From positions 701,077 to 765,076 of the forward strand of contig NZ_JAHRCY010000001.1 in NCBI RefSeq assembly GCF_019083965.1: a DNA stretch of 64,000 nucleotides, read 5' to 3'. Origin of the DNA: Catellatospora tritici. Lineage in GTDB: Bacteria > Actinomycetota > Actinomycetes > Mycobacteriales > Micromonosporaceae. Positions 7,722 through 18,789 of this stretch are shown here, piece after piece. Every line of letters begins with the position of its first letter. Position 1 is the stretch's first letter. The notes beneath the pieces were generated by a model. That model was not told where the DNA came from. It did no database searches and saw only the letters and a program-made list of their open reading frames with translations. A program made the translations under genes and the position numbers.

Positions 7722-9461
7722 TCAGAGATCGAGGGTGACCTCGGCCAGCGGGCATGCGCTGCAGATCAGCACGTTTCCGTCGGCGGGGGCGTCGACGGGC
7801 TCGGGATCGTAGGCGACCTGCCCGGACAGCAGGCCGCTCTCGCACGTGTGGCACACGCCGGTCCGGCACGACCAGCGGACCGGCACGTCGCACGCCTCGG
7901 CGAACTCCAGCAGGCTGCCGTACGCCGGGCTCCACGGCACGGTCAGCCCGCTGCGGGCGAACGCGACCGCGGGGCCGGTTCCCGGCTCGCCCTCGGGCGG
8001 GTGCGGCGGGCGGCCGGGCGTGGCCGCGATCCCCGGCGTGATCCCCGGCCCAGCGCCGAACAGCTCACTGTGCAGGGCGGCCAGGCCTAGTTCGCCCAGC
8101 TCGGCGGTGGCCTGCTGGGTGAAGGCCGCCGGTCCGCACAGGTAGGCCGCCGTCTCCGCGGGCAGGCGCAGCTCGCGCAGCACGGCGGCGGTGAGGCGGC
8201 CCGAGGTGGTGAAGTCCCGACCCGCGACGTCGTCCGGCCCGGGGCGGCTGTAGCAGATGTGGACGTGCGCGCGCGGCAGTCGCTCCAGCAGCGCGCGGCT
8301 CTCCGCCGCGAAGGCGTGCTCGGAGCTGTCGCGGGCGCAGTGCACCCACCACACCTCGCGAGTGGACTCCTGCTCCGCCAGCGCGTGCAGCATGGCCAGC
8401 ACCGGGGTGGCTCCGATGCCCGCCGACAGCAGCAACACCGGCCCGTCACCGGGGTCCAGCGTGAACGTACCCCGGGGCGCGGCTACTTCGACCGTGGTGC
8501 CGGGACGGACGTTGGCGCGCAGGTACGCCCCGGCGGCGCCGTGCGGCTCCACCTTCACACTGATGCGGTACGACGGATCGCCGGGCGACCCGGACAGCGA
8601 GTAGCTGCGGATCAGCAGCCCATCCGGCGCGGGCAGCCGCAGGGTCAGAAACTGGCCGGGCAGCGCCCCGGGTAGCGGGGCGCCGTCGGCGGCGGCCAGG
8701 CGCAGCGACAGCACGTCCCGGGTCTCCGCGTCGACGGCGGTGACGGTCAGCGGGCGGAACCCCGGCCAGGCGGGCGGCGCTCCGGTGGCGGCCAGTCCCG
8801 GATTGCCCTGCTGCCCGTCCGGCTGGGCCAGCAGCTCCCGCATGGACGCCTGCCAGCCCGGACTCAACGCCGGCACGCGCAGCGCCCGCTCGGCTCCGTC
8901 CCGGGGATGTCCGGGCAGGTACAGCAGTGCGTCTATCTCGGCGACCGTCAGCGCCTCCGGTCCGGTCGCCAGCTTGACGATCTCGTCCCCGGCCCGGACC
9001 AGGCCTTCGGTGAGCACGCGCAGGTAGAAACCGGGCCGCCGGTGCGCGACCAGCAGCGCCGCCAGTCGCGGCTCGTTCATCCGCAGCCCCACCCGGTAGC
9101 AGGTCACGCGGGGTTGGGTCACCTCCACCACGGCCTCGCCGACCCGGTAGCGGTCCCCGATGCAGACCTCGTCGTCGGGCAGCCCGTCCACGGTGAAGTT
9201 CTCGCCGAAGTTGCCCGGCGTCAGGTCGTCGCGGCCCAGCTCCCGCTGCCAGTGGCGGTACGAGTCGAGCTGGTACACCAGCACCGCCCGCTGCTCGCCG
9301 CCGTGCCCGGCCAGGTCGCCCTGGCCGTCGCCGTCGAGGTTGAGCCGCCGCAGCAGGACCGGGCCGTCGACCGGCTGCTTCCACACGCCCGTGTGCACGG
9401 TCCGACCGCGCCAGGCGACGTCCTTCGGCAGGCCCACGTTGACCGACAGCAGGGTGGCCAC
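7722..9461 (-). CDS. MOSC domain / ferredoxin-NAD(P)H reductase fusion protein
   Basis: A 579-residue fusion. Residues 1 to about 225 form a YiiM-like MOSC domain (molybdenum cofactor sulfurase C-terminal type), with the family's G-D-L-A-G-H-G-G-E-Q-R-A-V-L segment. The rest is a flavin-dependent reductase: an FAD-binding barrel with R-S-Y-S-L-S-G near 305, an NAD(P) domain with L-L-S-A-G-I-G-A-T-P near 350, and a C-terminal plant-type [2Fe-2S] domain. That domain has the cysteines C-R-T-G-V-C-H-T-C and a distal I-C-S-A-C. The fusion suggests electron delivery to a Mo-cofactor-dependent or N-hydroxylated-compound reductase reaction. The substrate is unknown. Convergent with the carboxylase gene, 11 bases apart. 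Confidence 0.9.
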   Translation of the reverse strand: MATLLSVNVGLPKDVAWRGRTVHTGVWKQPVDGPVLLRRLNLDGDGQGDLAGHGGEQRAVLVYQLDSYRHWQRELGRDDLTPGNFGENFTVDGLPDDEVCIGDRYRVGEAVVEVTQPRVTCYRVGLRMNEPRLAALLVAHRRPGFYLRVLTEGLVRAGDEIVKLATGPEALTVAEIDALLYLPGHPRDGAERALRVPALSPGWQASMRELLAQPDGQQGNPGLAATGAPPAWPGFRPLTVTAVDAETRDVLSLRLAAADGAPLPGALPGQFLTLRLPAPDGLLIRSYSLSGSPGDPSYRISVKVEPHGAAGAYLRANVRPGTTVEVAAPRGTFTLDPGDGPVLLLSAGIGATPVLAMLHALAEQESTREVWWVHCARDSSEHAFAAESRALLERLPRAHVHICYSRPGPDDVAGRDFTTSGRLTAAVLRELRLPAETAAYLCGPAAFTQQATAELGELGLAALHSELFGAGPGITPGIAATPGRPPHPPEGEPGTGPAVAFARSGLTVPWSPAYGSLLEFAEACDVPVRWSCRTGVCHTCESGLLSGQVAYDPEPVDAPADGNVLICSACPLAEVTLDL

Positions 9462-9500
9462 CCGTCCGAATCTACGCGAAAGGGCCGGAGGCCAGGCCGG

Positions 9501-11958
<2,458 letters not shown>

Positions 11959-11987
11959 ACGGGTCCTGTTCTCGTTCGCGAGGGGAC

Positions 11988-12941
11988 TCACTCGACGGCT
12001 CCGGCCTGCCAGTGCACAGCCGCGGTCTGCCGGAAGTAGCGGGCCGAGACGGCGTCGTTCACCTGCGAGCAGGTGCGTTCCAGGCGGGCCAGCACGGTGC
12101 CCAGGTCGCCGAGCAGCTCGTCGGAGGAGCGGTAGGCCAGGTCGGTGCGCGCCCGGCCGAGGATGCGCTGGGCGTCGGTGCCGACGCCGACCCGGCCCGA
12201 GCGGGCGGTGCCCCCGGCCGGTTCCAGTTCGCCCAGGCAGGACTCGGCCGTCACCAGGGCGGCCAGCACCGAGCGCGGGAACAGCCGGTCGACCAGCAGG
12301 AACTCGGCCGCGTGCTGGTCGCTGAGCGAACCGCGGTACGTGCGCAGGTACGTCTCCCAGGCCCCGCACGAGCGCAGCAGCGTCAGCCAGCTCGGGATGC
12401 TGCCGCCCGCGCGGCTGTGCGTGGACAGCAGCCGCGCGGTCATGTCGACCCGCTCGATGCTGCGGCCGAGCACCAGGAACAGCCAGCCCTCGTCCCGGCT
12501 CATGGTGGCGTCGGCCAGGCCCGCGAGCACCGAGCAGCGCTCGCGCACCCACTGGAAGAACGCGTGCACGCCGCCCTCCTCGATGCGGCGGCGGGCTCCG
12601 GCCATACCGAGCCAGGTGGTGTTCAGGCACTCCCACATCTCGGCGCTGACGGTCTCGCGGGCGCCCCGGGCGTTCTCCCGCGCGGCGGCCAGGGCGCCCA
12701 GCACCGAGCTGGTGCTGTTGAGGTCCAGCCCGAGGCGTTCGACCACGCCGGGCAGGCTGGCCCCGTCCTCGGAGGCGGGCAGGCCCATGATCGACAGCAG
12801 CGACCGGCAGGCCTGCTCCTCGTCGGTCCACGGGTCCTGGAGCATCCGGTGCAGGTTCACGTCGAGGATGCGCGCGGTGTCCTCGGCCCGCTCGACGTAG
12901 CGGCCGATCCAGTACAGCGACTCGGCGATCCGGCTCAGCAT
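11988..12941 (-). CDS. Alpha-E domain-containing protein
   Basis: A 317-residue, mostly helical protein of the alpha-E (DUF403) family. The N-terminus M-L-S-R-I-A-E-S-L-Y-W-I-G-R-Y-V-E-R-A-E is the family signature. The ATG overlaps the end of the upstream ATP-grasp gene by seven bases, which shows translational coupling, and the transglutaminase follows after 29 bases. Alpha-E proteins occur almost only with circularly permuted ATP-grasp ligases and transglutaminases. They are predicted to act in a peptide-ligation pathway whose product is unknown. Confidence 0.93.
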   Translation of the reverse strand: MLSRIAESLYWIGRYVERAEDTARILDVNLHRMLQDPWTDEEQACRSLLSIMGLPASEDGASLPGVVERLGLDLNSTSSVLGALAAARENARGARETVSAEMWECLNTTWLGMAGARRRIEEGGVHAFFQWVRERCSVLAGLADATMSRDEGWLFLVLGRSIERVDMTARLLSTHSRAGGSIPSWLTLLRSCGAWETYLRTYRGSLSDQHAAEFLLVDRLFPRSVLAALVTAESCLGELEPAGGTARSGRVGVGTDAQRILGRARTDLAYRSSDELLGDLGTVLARLERTCSQVNDAVSARYFRQTAAVHWQAGAVE

Positions 12942-14515
12942 GCCGCCGTCCTCCTCGCGACTCGTGCCTGCTGCTGCTGTTGCTGCTGCTGGTGGCCCGA
13001 CTGGCCCGGCCCGGGGTCGGGGCGGCGCGCCGACGGCACGGACACGACCGCCTCCGGCTCGGTCCACATCTCCTCGGTCGAACCCGCCTCCGGCAGCACC
13101 CAGGTGTCCTTGGAACCGCCGCCCTGGCTGGAGTTGACCACCAGCGCGCCCTCCGGCAGCGCCACCCGGGTCAGGCCGCCGGGCAGCACCCGCACCTGCC
13201 GCCCGTCGTTGACCGCGAACGGGCGCAGGTCGACGTGGCGCGGTCGCAGCTGGTCCTCGATCAGGGTCGGCACCATGGACAGCTTCACCTCGCGCTGGCC
13301 GATCCAGCCACGCGGATCGAGCATGATCCGCTGCCGTACGTGGTCGAGCTGCTCCTCGGTCGCCTGCGACCCGATCACGATGCCCGCCCCGCCCGACCCG
13401 TCGACGGGCTTGAGCACCAGCTCGTCGAGCCGGCTCAGCACGTACGTACGCACGTCGGGGTCGTCGAGGCGGTAAGTCTCCACATTGGGCAGCAGTGGCT
13501 CCTCGTTGAAGTAGTACCGGATCAGGTCCGGCACGTACGTGTAGAGCAGCTTGTCGTCGGCGACGCCGTTGCCGACCGCGTTGGCGATGGTCACCTTCCC
13601 GGCGCGGGCGGCGTTGAGCAGGCCCGCGACGCCGAGCATCGAGTCGGCGCGGAAGTGCACCGGATCCAGGAACTCGTCGTCGATACGCCGGTAGATGACG
13701 TCGACGCGCTGCTCCCCGGCGGTGGTGCGCATGGACACCTCGTTGCCCGCGCACACCAGGTCGCGGCCCTCGACCAGCTCCACGCCCATCTCCCGGGCCA
13801 GCAACGCGTGCTCGAAGTACGCGGAGTTGTGCACGCCCGGGGTCAACACCACCACGGTCGGTTCGTCCACTCCGGCCGGTGCCGCCGCCCGCAACGCCTG
13901 CAACAGCATCCCCGGGTACGACTCGACCGGCCGCACCCGCGTCGCGGCGAACACCTCCGGCAGCACGTGCGCCATGGCGCGCCGGTTCTCCATCACGTAG
14001 CTGACCCCGGACGGGGTGCGCACGTTGTCCTCCAGCACCCGGAACTCGCCCGCCTCGTCGCGGATCAGGTCGACTCCGGCCACGTGCACCCGCACCCCGT
14101 TGGGCGGGACGATTCCGGCCGCCTCGCGGTGATAGTGGGCACTGGTGACGATGATGCGTCTCGGCACGATGCCGTCGGCGAGGACCTGGCCCTCGCCGTA
14201 CACGTCGGCGAGGAAGGCCTCCAGCACCCGGACCCGTTGCGCCACCCCGGCCTCGACCTGCCGCCACTGCTCGGCGGCGATGATGCGGGGCACGATGTCC
14301 AGCGGGAACGGCCGCTCGACACCCTTCAGCGCGAACGTGATGCCCTGGTCGAGGAAGGCGCGGGCCAGCACTTCGGCGCGCAGCCTCAGTTCGCCTCCGG
14401 CCAGCGGGCGCAGGGTGGCGTGCAACGCCTCGTAGGTGGACCGGGGCATGCCCGGCATGCCGAACATCTCGTCCCAACCGGGACCGAGCGGGTAGTCCTC
14501 GAAAAGGTCCGCCAT
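12935..14515 (-). CDS. Circularly permuted ATP-grasp ligase (type 2)
   Basis: A 526-residue ligase of the CP_ATPgrasp_2 family, expected to join a carboxylate to an amine with ATP. Recognisable parts are the N-terminal Y-E-A-L-H-A region, R-V-H-V-A-G-V-D-L-I-R near 140, E-D-N-V-R-T-P-S-G-V-S-Y near 162, and K-P-V-D-G-S-G-G-A-G-I near 375. It is the first gene of a three-gene operon. Its C-terminal tail departs from the family: after about residue 495 it becomes basic and Pro-rich, then has eight consecutive glutamines before a short A-R-V-A-R-R end. The Gln run and overlap with alpha-E suggest drift of the 3' end rather than function. Confidence 0.92.
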   Translation of the reverse strand: MADLFEDYPLGPGWDEMFGMPGMPRSTYEALHATLRPLAGGELRLRAEVLARAFLDQGITFALKGVERPFPLDIVPRIIAAEQWRQVEAGVAQRVRVLEAFLADVYGEGQVLADGIVPRRIIVTSAHYHREAAGIVPPNGVRVHVAGVDLIRDEAGEFRVLEDNVRTPSGVSYVMENRRAMAHVLPEVFAATRVRPVESYPGMLLQALRAAAPAGVDEPTVVVLTPGVHNSAYFEHALLAREMGVELVEGRDLVCAGNEVSMRTTAGEQRVDVIYRRIDDEFLDPVHFRADSMLGVAGLLNAARAGKVTIANAVGNGVADDKLLYTYVPDLIRYYFNEEPLLPNVETYRLDDPDVRTYVLSRLDELVLKPVDGSGGAGIVIGSQATEEQLDHVRQRIMLDPRGWIGQREVKLSMVPTLIEDQLRPRHVDLRPFAVNDGRQVRVLPGGLTRVALPEGALVVNSSQGGGSKDTWVLPEAGSTEEMWTEPEAVVSVPSARRPDPGPGQSGHQQQQQQQQARVARRTAAC

Positions 14516-14642
14516 GTCCTGACGCTACGTGGATCGCGTTGCGGGCGCGTAAACGATGTGAGCAGTGAGACGGAGTCCCGAATCACATCCCTCTATGTGG
14601 ACACTCGCCGCGCGACGCGACGCGACGCGGCGCCCCAAGATC

Positions 14643-14708
14643 CGTGCAGTTTCCGGGAAAGTGCACGAATCTTGGGCGCCTTTTCGACAGTTTCCCCGAA
14701 ACTGCACC
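14643..14708. repeat. Palindromic element C, copy 2 (inverted orientation)
   Basis: Reverse complement of the C1 element with few mismatches. It has GTGCAGTTTCCGGGAAAGTGCAC at one end, CCCAAGATTC (on the complement) in the middle, and CAGTTTCCCCGAAACTGCAC at the other end. It sits 3' of the LpdA-type gene and 5' of the ATP-grasp operon, both on the minus strand. Confidence 0.8.
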
Positions 14709-14750
14709 CGATCACATCCCGGGCACGGCCCGGGTGGGGTACGGGGCGGG

Positions 14751-16154
14751 TTACTCGACGTCGTGGAGCATGAGTTGGCGGGCGGCCTCGGCGATGCTGC
14801 CGGACAGCGACGGGTAGATCGTGATCGTGTGAGCCAGCTGGTCCACCGTCATGTGGTTCTCCACCGCCATGGTCAGCGGCATGATCAGCTCGCTGGCACG
14901 CGGCGACACCACGACCCCGCCGACCACGATTCCGCTGGCCGGGCGGCAGAACAGCTTGATGAACCCGTCGTCGAGCCCGGCCATCTTGGCGCGCGCGTTG
15001 CCCGCCAGCGGCAGCATGACCTGCCGGGCCGGGGTCTTGCCGCTGTCCACGTCGGCCTGCGAGACGCCGACCGTGGCCAGCTCCGGGTCGGTGAACACGT
15101 TCGCCGCGACGGTACGCAGCCGCAGCGGCGCCACCGCCTCGCCCAGTGCGTGCCACATCGCGATCCGGCCCTGCATCGCCGCGACACTGGCCAGCGGCAG
15201 CACCCCGGTGCAGTCGCCGGCGGCGTAGATGCCGGGCACGTTGGTCCGCGACACCCGGTCGACGGCGACGTAGCCGCCGGGGGCGACGTTCACGCCGTAC
15301 TCGGTGAGGCCGAGGTCGGCGGTGTTGGGGATGGAACCGACCGCCATCAGCGCGTGCGAACCGGTGACCATGCGCCCGTCGGACAGGGTGACCTCGACGG
15401 TGTCGCCGACCCGCTTGACCGCGTCGGCGCGGGAGTTGTTCAGGATGGTCATGCCCCGGGTGCGGAAGACGCGCTCGATCGCCATCGCGGCGTCGGCGTC
15501 CTCGTGCGGCATGACCCGGTCGCGCGAGGAGACCAGGGTGACCGGCACGCCCATGGCCAGGTACGCCGAGGCGAACTCGGCACCGGTGACGCCGGAGCCG
15601 ATCACGATCAGGTGTTCGGGCAGCTTGGGCAGGTCGTAGACCTGGCGCCAGGTGAGGATGCGCTCGCCGTCGGGGACGGCGCTGGGCAGCCGACGCGGAG
15701 TGGCGCCGGTGGCGATGAGCACGGTCGAGGCGTCGACGGAGTATTCGGCGTCGCTGTCCTCGGGGCGCACGCGCACCCGGTGGGTGTGGCCGAGGGTGTC
15801 CTCGCCGAGCCGGGCCGTGCCGCGGACCAGGGTGACCCCGGCTTTGATCAGCTTGGCCTGGATGTCGCCGGACTGGGCCAGGGCCAGTCGCTTGACCCGG
15901 CTGTACACGACCGGGGCGTCGACGGTGATCGCCTCCAGGCCGTCGGAGTGGATGCCGAACTCCTCGGTGTCCCGGTATCCGGTGACCACGTCCGAGCTGG
16001 CGATGAAGGTCTTCGACGGGACGCAGTCGTGCAGCACGCAGGCGCCACCGGCGCCGTCGGCCTCCACCACGGTGACGTCCGCGTCGAGCTGTGCGGCGAC
16101 CAGCGCCGCCTCGTATCCGGCGGGTCCGCCACCGATGATCACAATCCGGCTCAC
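14751..16154 (-). CDS. lpdA: LpdA-type NAD(P)H quinone dehydrogenase / flavoprotein disulfide reductase homologue
   Basis: A 467-residue FAD- and NAD(P)-binding protein. The N-terminal dinucleotide motif is I-V-I-I-G-G-G-P-A-G-Y at residues 4-14, the second Rossmann motif is V-I-G-S-G-V-T-G-A-E near 175, and the FAD motif G-I-Y-A-A-G-D-C is near 305. The CxxxxC pair, Cys39 and Cys44, is present. However, the C-terminal His-Glu dyad of true disulfide reductases is replaced (I-T-I-Y-P-S-L-S-G-S). This fits the LpdA group of M. tuberculosis (Rv3303c), a quinone reductase rather than a lipoamide dehydrogenase. The GTG start at 16154 follows GGGAAGA. Synteny with upp, add and deoA also agrees. Confidence 0.9.
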   Translation of the reverse strand: MSRIVIIGGGPAGYEAALVAAQLDADVTVVEADGAGGACVLHDCVPSKTFIASSDVVTGYRDTEEFGIHSDGLEAITVDAPVVYSRVKRLALAQSGDIQAKLIKAGVTLVRGTARLGEDTLGHTHRVRVRPEDSDAEYSVDASTVLIATGATPRRLPSAVPDGERILTWRQVYDLPKLPEHLIVIGSGVTGAEFASAYLAMGVPVTLVSSRDRVMPHEDADAAMAIERVFRTRGMTILNNSRADAVKRVGDTVEVTLSDGRMVTGSHALMAVGSIPNTADLGLTEYGVNVAPGGYVAVDRVSRTNVPGIYAAGDCTGVLPLASVAAMQGRIAMWHALGEAVAPLRLRTVAANVFTDPELATVGVSQADVDSGKTPARQVMLPLAGNARAKMAGLDDGFIKLFCRPASGIVVGGVVVSPRASELIMPLTMAVENHMTVDQLAHTITIYPSLSGSIAEAARQLMLHDVE

Positions 16155-16323
16155 GGTGCCATTCTTCCCTACCCCGCAAACCGTCACGGTGTGGATGCGC
16201 CCTCCCGTGCGCGGGCGCACCAGCGACGAAAAGCGCTCACTGCGCGTGGCCGAAAAGATACCGAGGGCTCGACACGCACGGGCGTATTCTCAGCAAGCGC
16301 TCCGGGCGGCTATCGTCATCGCC

Positions 16324-16779
16324 GTGCGTCATTACGCAGCGTACGGCTCGAACCTGGACCCAGCCCGCATGCGGGCCTACTGTCCGCACTCTCCCATGGT
16401 CGGCATCGGCTGGCTGGAGGACTGGCGGCTGACCTTTGCCGGTGAGGACACCGTCGGCTGGGAGGGCGCGGTCACCACGATCGTCGAATCACCCGGCGAC
16501 CGGGTCTTCGTCGCGCTGTACGACGTGCACCCATGGGACGAGGCCGCGCTCGACGAGGTCGAGGGCGCCAACGCGGGCACGTACGCCAAGCTGCACGTGC
16601 GCGTGGCGACCCTGGACGGCGAGCTGCTGGCCTGGGTCTACGTCTTCCGCGGGTACGAGGGCGGCCTGCCGACCGCCTGGTACCTGTCGGAGATCGCCAA
16701 CGCGGCGGAGAAGGCGGGCGCCCCGGACGACTACGTCGCCGCGCTGCGCTCCCGTCCGACCCGCACGGTCCGCCCCTAG
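16324..16779 (+). CDS. Gamma-glutamylcyclotransferase-like protein (GGCT fold)
   Basis: A 151-residue protein of the AIG2/GGCT fold. It begins with the nucleotide-like loop Y-A-A-Y-G-S-N-L-D near residues 4-12, and the candidate general-base Glu lies in A-L-D-E-V-E-G near 75. The family cyclises gamma-glutamyl dipeptides to 5-oxoproline, but many bacterial members have no proven substrate. The GTG at 16324 is chosen because it immediately precedes the fold's first strand. The upstream open frame is shadow coding against lpdA. Its TAG stop overlaps the TAG stop of the convergent acetyltransferase by four bases (CTAG). Confidence 0.85.
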   Translation: MRHYAAYGSNLDPARMRAYCPHSPMVGIGWLEDWRLTFAGEDTVGWEGAVTTIVESPGDRVFVALYDVHPWDEAALDEVEGANAGTYAKLHVRVATLDGELLAWVYVFRGYEGGLPTAWYLSEIANAAEKAGAPDDYVAALRSRPTRTVRP

Positions 16780-17684
16780 AGCTCCCGCTCGTAGACGTTG
16801 GCCTGGTACACCGGCCGCATGCCCACGCCGGTGTAGAGCCTGATCGCCTCGGTCGGGTTGGCCAGGTCCACGCCCAGACCCGCCCGGCGGCGACCGTTGG
16901 CCAGGTACCGGGCGAACGCGGCGGCCAGCAGCGTCCGGCCGACGCCCCGCTTGCGGTGCTCCCGCAGCACCGCCAGGTGCTTCACCCAGCCCTCGTCGCC
17001 GCCCTCGCCCGACTCGGCGGACTGCAGCACGCCCGCGATCCGGCCGTCCACCTCGGCCACGAACCACTCGTCCAGGCGCACCGGGTGCCCGTCGACGAAC
17101 CGCTCACGCCAGCGCTGGTAGCCGCCCGGCTGGTAGTCGGGGGTGTCGCGGAACGCCGCGTCGAACACCTCGTAGAACTGCGGCAGGTCGCCCTCGGTCG
17201 CCGTGCGTACGGCCACCCCGGGGACCGGGTCGCCGACCGGGGCGGGCAGGTCGACACCCATCCGGGCGTACTGCTTGACGAAGCCGAACCCGGCCGCGGT
17301 GATCGAGTCGATCCACTCCCGCTCGGACGGGATCGACGCCGCGCGGATCGTGGTCGCGCCCCGTTGCCGGGCAGCCGCGACGGCGCGGGCCAGCAGCGGG
17401 CGCTGGGCGGGCAGGCCGCCTTCGGGGTGTACGTACACCTCGGCGAACTCGCGCCCGCCGCCGCTGCCCGGATCGAGGTACGCCCAGCCCGCGACGGCAC
17501 CGTTCGGCGCGACCACGACCTCGCTGTACGGCCCGGTCAGGCCGTCGGCGACGTCCTCCAGGGTGAAGTCGGCGAAACCGATGGCGGTCATGTCGCTGGC
17601 GTGCACCAGGGCCAGCAGGTCACGCGCGTCCTCGGCAGTGGTGGGCCGCAACATCCAGCCGTCCGGCAGTCGATCGTCGCTCAC
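16776..17684 (-). CDS. Two-domain GNAT acetyltransferase
   Basis: A 302-residue protein with two tandem GNAT domains. The N-terminal one (about 1-135) lacks a clear acetyl-CoA loop. The C-terminal one (about 150-302) has H-L-A-V-L-R-E-H-R-K-R-G-V-G-R-T, with the acetyl-CoA pyrophosphate loop R-x-x-G-V-G, and the typical N-P-T-E-A-I-R-L-Y. This architecture, one degenerate plus one active domain, is that of MshD mycothiol synthase and of several uncharacterised actinobacterial N-acetyltransferases. Sequence alone does not identify the substrate. It is convergent with the GGCT gene. Confidence 0.87.
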   Translation of the reverse strand: MSDDRLPDGWMLRPTTAEDARDLLALVHASDMTAIGFADFTLEDVADGLTGPYSEVVVAPNGAVAGWAYLDPGSGGGREFAEVYVHPEGGLPAQRPLLARAVAAARQRGATTIRAASIPSEREWIDSITAAGFGFVKQYARMGVDLPAPVGDPVPGVAVRTATEGDLPQFYEVFDAAFRDTPDYQPGGYQRWRERFVDGHPVRLDEWFVAEVDGRIAGVLQSAESGEGGDEGWVKHLAVLREHRKRGVGRTLLAAAFARYLANGRRRAGLGVDLANPTEAIRLYTGVGMRPVYQANVYEREL

Positions 17685-17780
17685 GCCGCCATCCTGTCCG
17701 CCTACCCCACCAACCCACCAGCCGTTTTCTCCGTCACTCCCGTGCGCGGTCGACTTTCCCGGACAGACCCGGTCGCACCC

Positions 17781-17846
17781 CGATGTCGATCACGCTGCCA
17801 GGGTGGCGACACGCCGTCGAACCCGCCCATAAGTTCATGATCAACC
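17781..17846 (-). repeat. Palindromic element B, copy 1
   Basis: Read on the minus strand it starts GGTTGATCATGAACTTATG (the same end as element A) and continues through TTCGACGGCGTGTCGCCACC to GCGTGATCGAC. The plus-strand stretch 54629-54693 matches it at about 86 per cent over 62 bases by eye. This copy is intergenic, between the acetyltransferase start and the SCO6745-like stop. Confidence 0.8.
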
Positions 17847-17850
17847 GAGT

Positions 17851-17880
17851 GGGGGTGGGTGGGTGGGTGGGTGGGTGGGG
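17851..17880 (+). other. G-quadruplex-type (GGGT)n tract
   Basis: Seven runs of three to five G separated by single T end exactly at the stop codon of the gene on the opposite strand. The tract directly adjoins the end of element B1. Its sequence can form a G-quadruplex with one-base loops. Confidence 0.6.
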
Positions 17881-18654
17881 TTAGCGGGGGAAGACGGTGG
17901 TGCGGGTGGTGCGGAGGAGGGTGACCAGGTCGGTGCGGTCGGGGGTGGGCAGGGCGGCGAGGGCCTGGCCCGCGATACGGTCGGCGACGGCGTCGGCCCA
18001 GGCGCGGCGGCGCAGCAGCGGGCCCACCGGCGGGTACGGCGGCTGCCAGCCGAACGCCACCGCCGCCGCCTCCCCCTCCGGCCCGGCGACCAGTGCCTGC
18101 ACCGGGCTCAGCCCGGCCGCCCGCACCCCCAGCAGCAGCGCCCCGGCCCGGTGCTCGCGCAGCAGGTGCAGCGCCACGGCGGCGCGGGCGCCGGGGCCGT
18201 CGTCGGGCACCGGCATCGCCCGCCAGGCGGCGAACAACGGCAGGCCGGACGCGTCCGCGGCGAGCACCGTCTTCTCGGCCAACTCGACCAGCCGGTCGAC
18301 CTTGGGGGCGTCGTCCAGGTGCTCCGACCCCCACCGGCAGCACTCGGCCAGCATGTGCGCGGCGACCTCACGCGGCGACAGGGCGCGCCGGGCCGCGTCC
18401 CACGCGTCCCGGACCGCCTCCGGGGCGATCAGGCCCAGCGCCGCGGCGACCGTGTCGGGGCGTACGTCGCCCAGTGCGCCGCCCCGTCCCGCCACGTAGC
18501 AGGCCCAGCCCGTGAGGCCGAGTTCGCGGGCGCGGCGCAGCGTACGCGGGCACTCCAGGAAGGCACCGCCCAGGCGGTTCACCGCTGGGGCGATCATCGC
18601 GGCGGTCTGCGTGGTGGTGGCGGTCGATGTCACATGTGGATTGTGCCGTGCCAT
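17881..18654 (-). CDS. SCO6745-like (SalK family) protein
   Basis: A 257-residue soluble protein. The pattern A-R-E-L-G-L-T-G-W-A-C-Y-V-A-G-R-G-G-A-L-G near 45-65, followed by A-A-L-G-L-I-A-P-E-A-V-R-D-A-W, is that of the actinobacterial SCO6745/SalK family. These proteins have a helical, winged-helix-like fold and no agreed biochemical function. The ATG at 18654 is the first plausible start, with a GTG seven codons later as alternative. Upstream, the divergent exonuclease gene begins after 135 bases. The 3' end runs into a G-quadruplex-type tract. Function not assigned. Confidence 0.75.
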   Translation of the reverse strand: MARHNPHVTSTATTTQTAAMIAPAVNRLGGAFLECPRTLRRARELGLTGWACYVAGRGGALGDVRPDTVAAALGLIAPEAVRDAWDAARRALSPREVAAHMLAECCRWGSEHLDDAPKVDRLVELAEKTVLAADASGLPLFAAWRAMPVPDDGPGARAAVALHLLREHRAGALLLGVRAAGLSPVQALVAGPEGEAAAVAFGWQPPYPPVGPLLRRRAWADAVADRIAGQALAALPTPDRTDLVTLLRTTRTTVFPR

Positions 18655-18789
18655 ACCACCGCCCGGCACCCGCGCACACCCCCGGGCGACAGGGCCTGTG
18701 GACAACCTGTCGCCTGTGGATAACTCGTCGGCCGAATCGCCCGCCGGACGTAACCTGAGGCGATTCTCGATCCCAGAAGGGGGCGCACC

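Noticed and set aside
5902..7935. 677-codon open frame antisense to the carboxylase
   Set aside because: Shadow frame caused by GC3 bias; low-complexity Arg/Gly/Val composition and no domain.
11988..14477. 829-codon frame merging alpha-E with the ATP-grasp region
   Set aside because: Only the part after 12941 reads as alpha-E; the rest is the out-of-frame shadow of the ATP-grasp gene.
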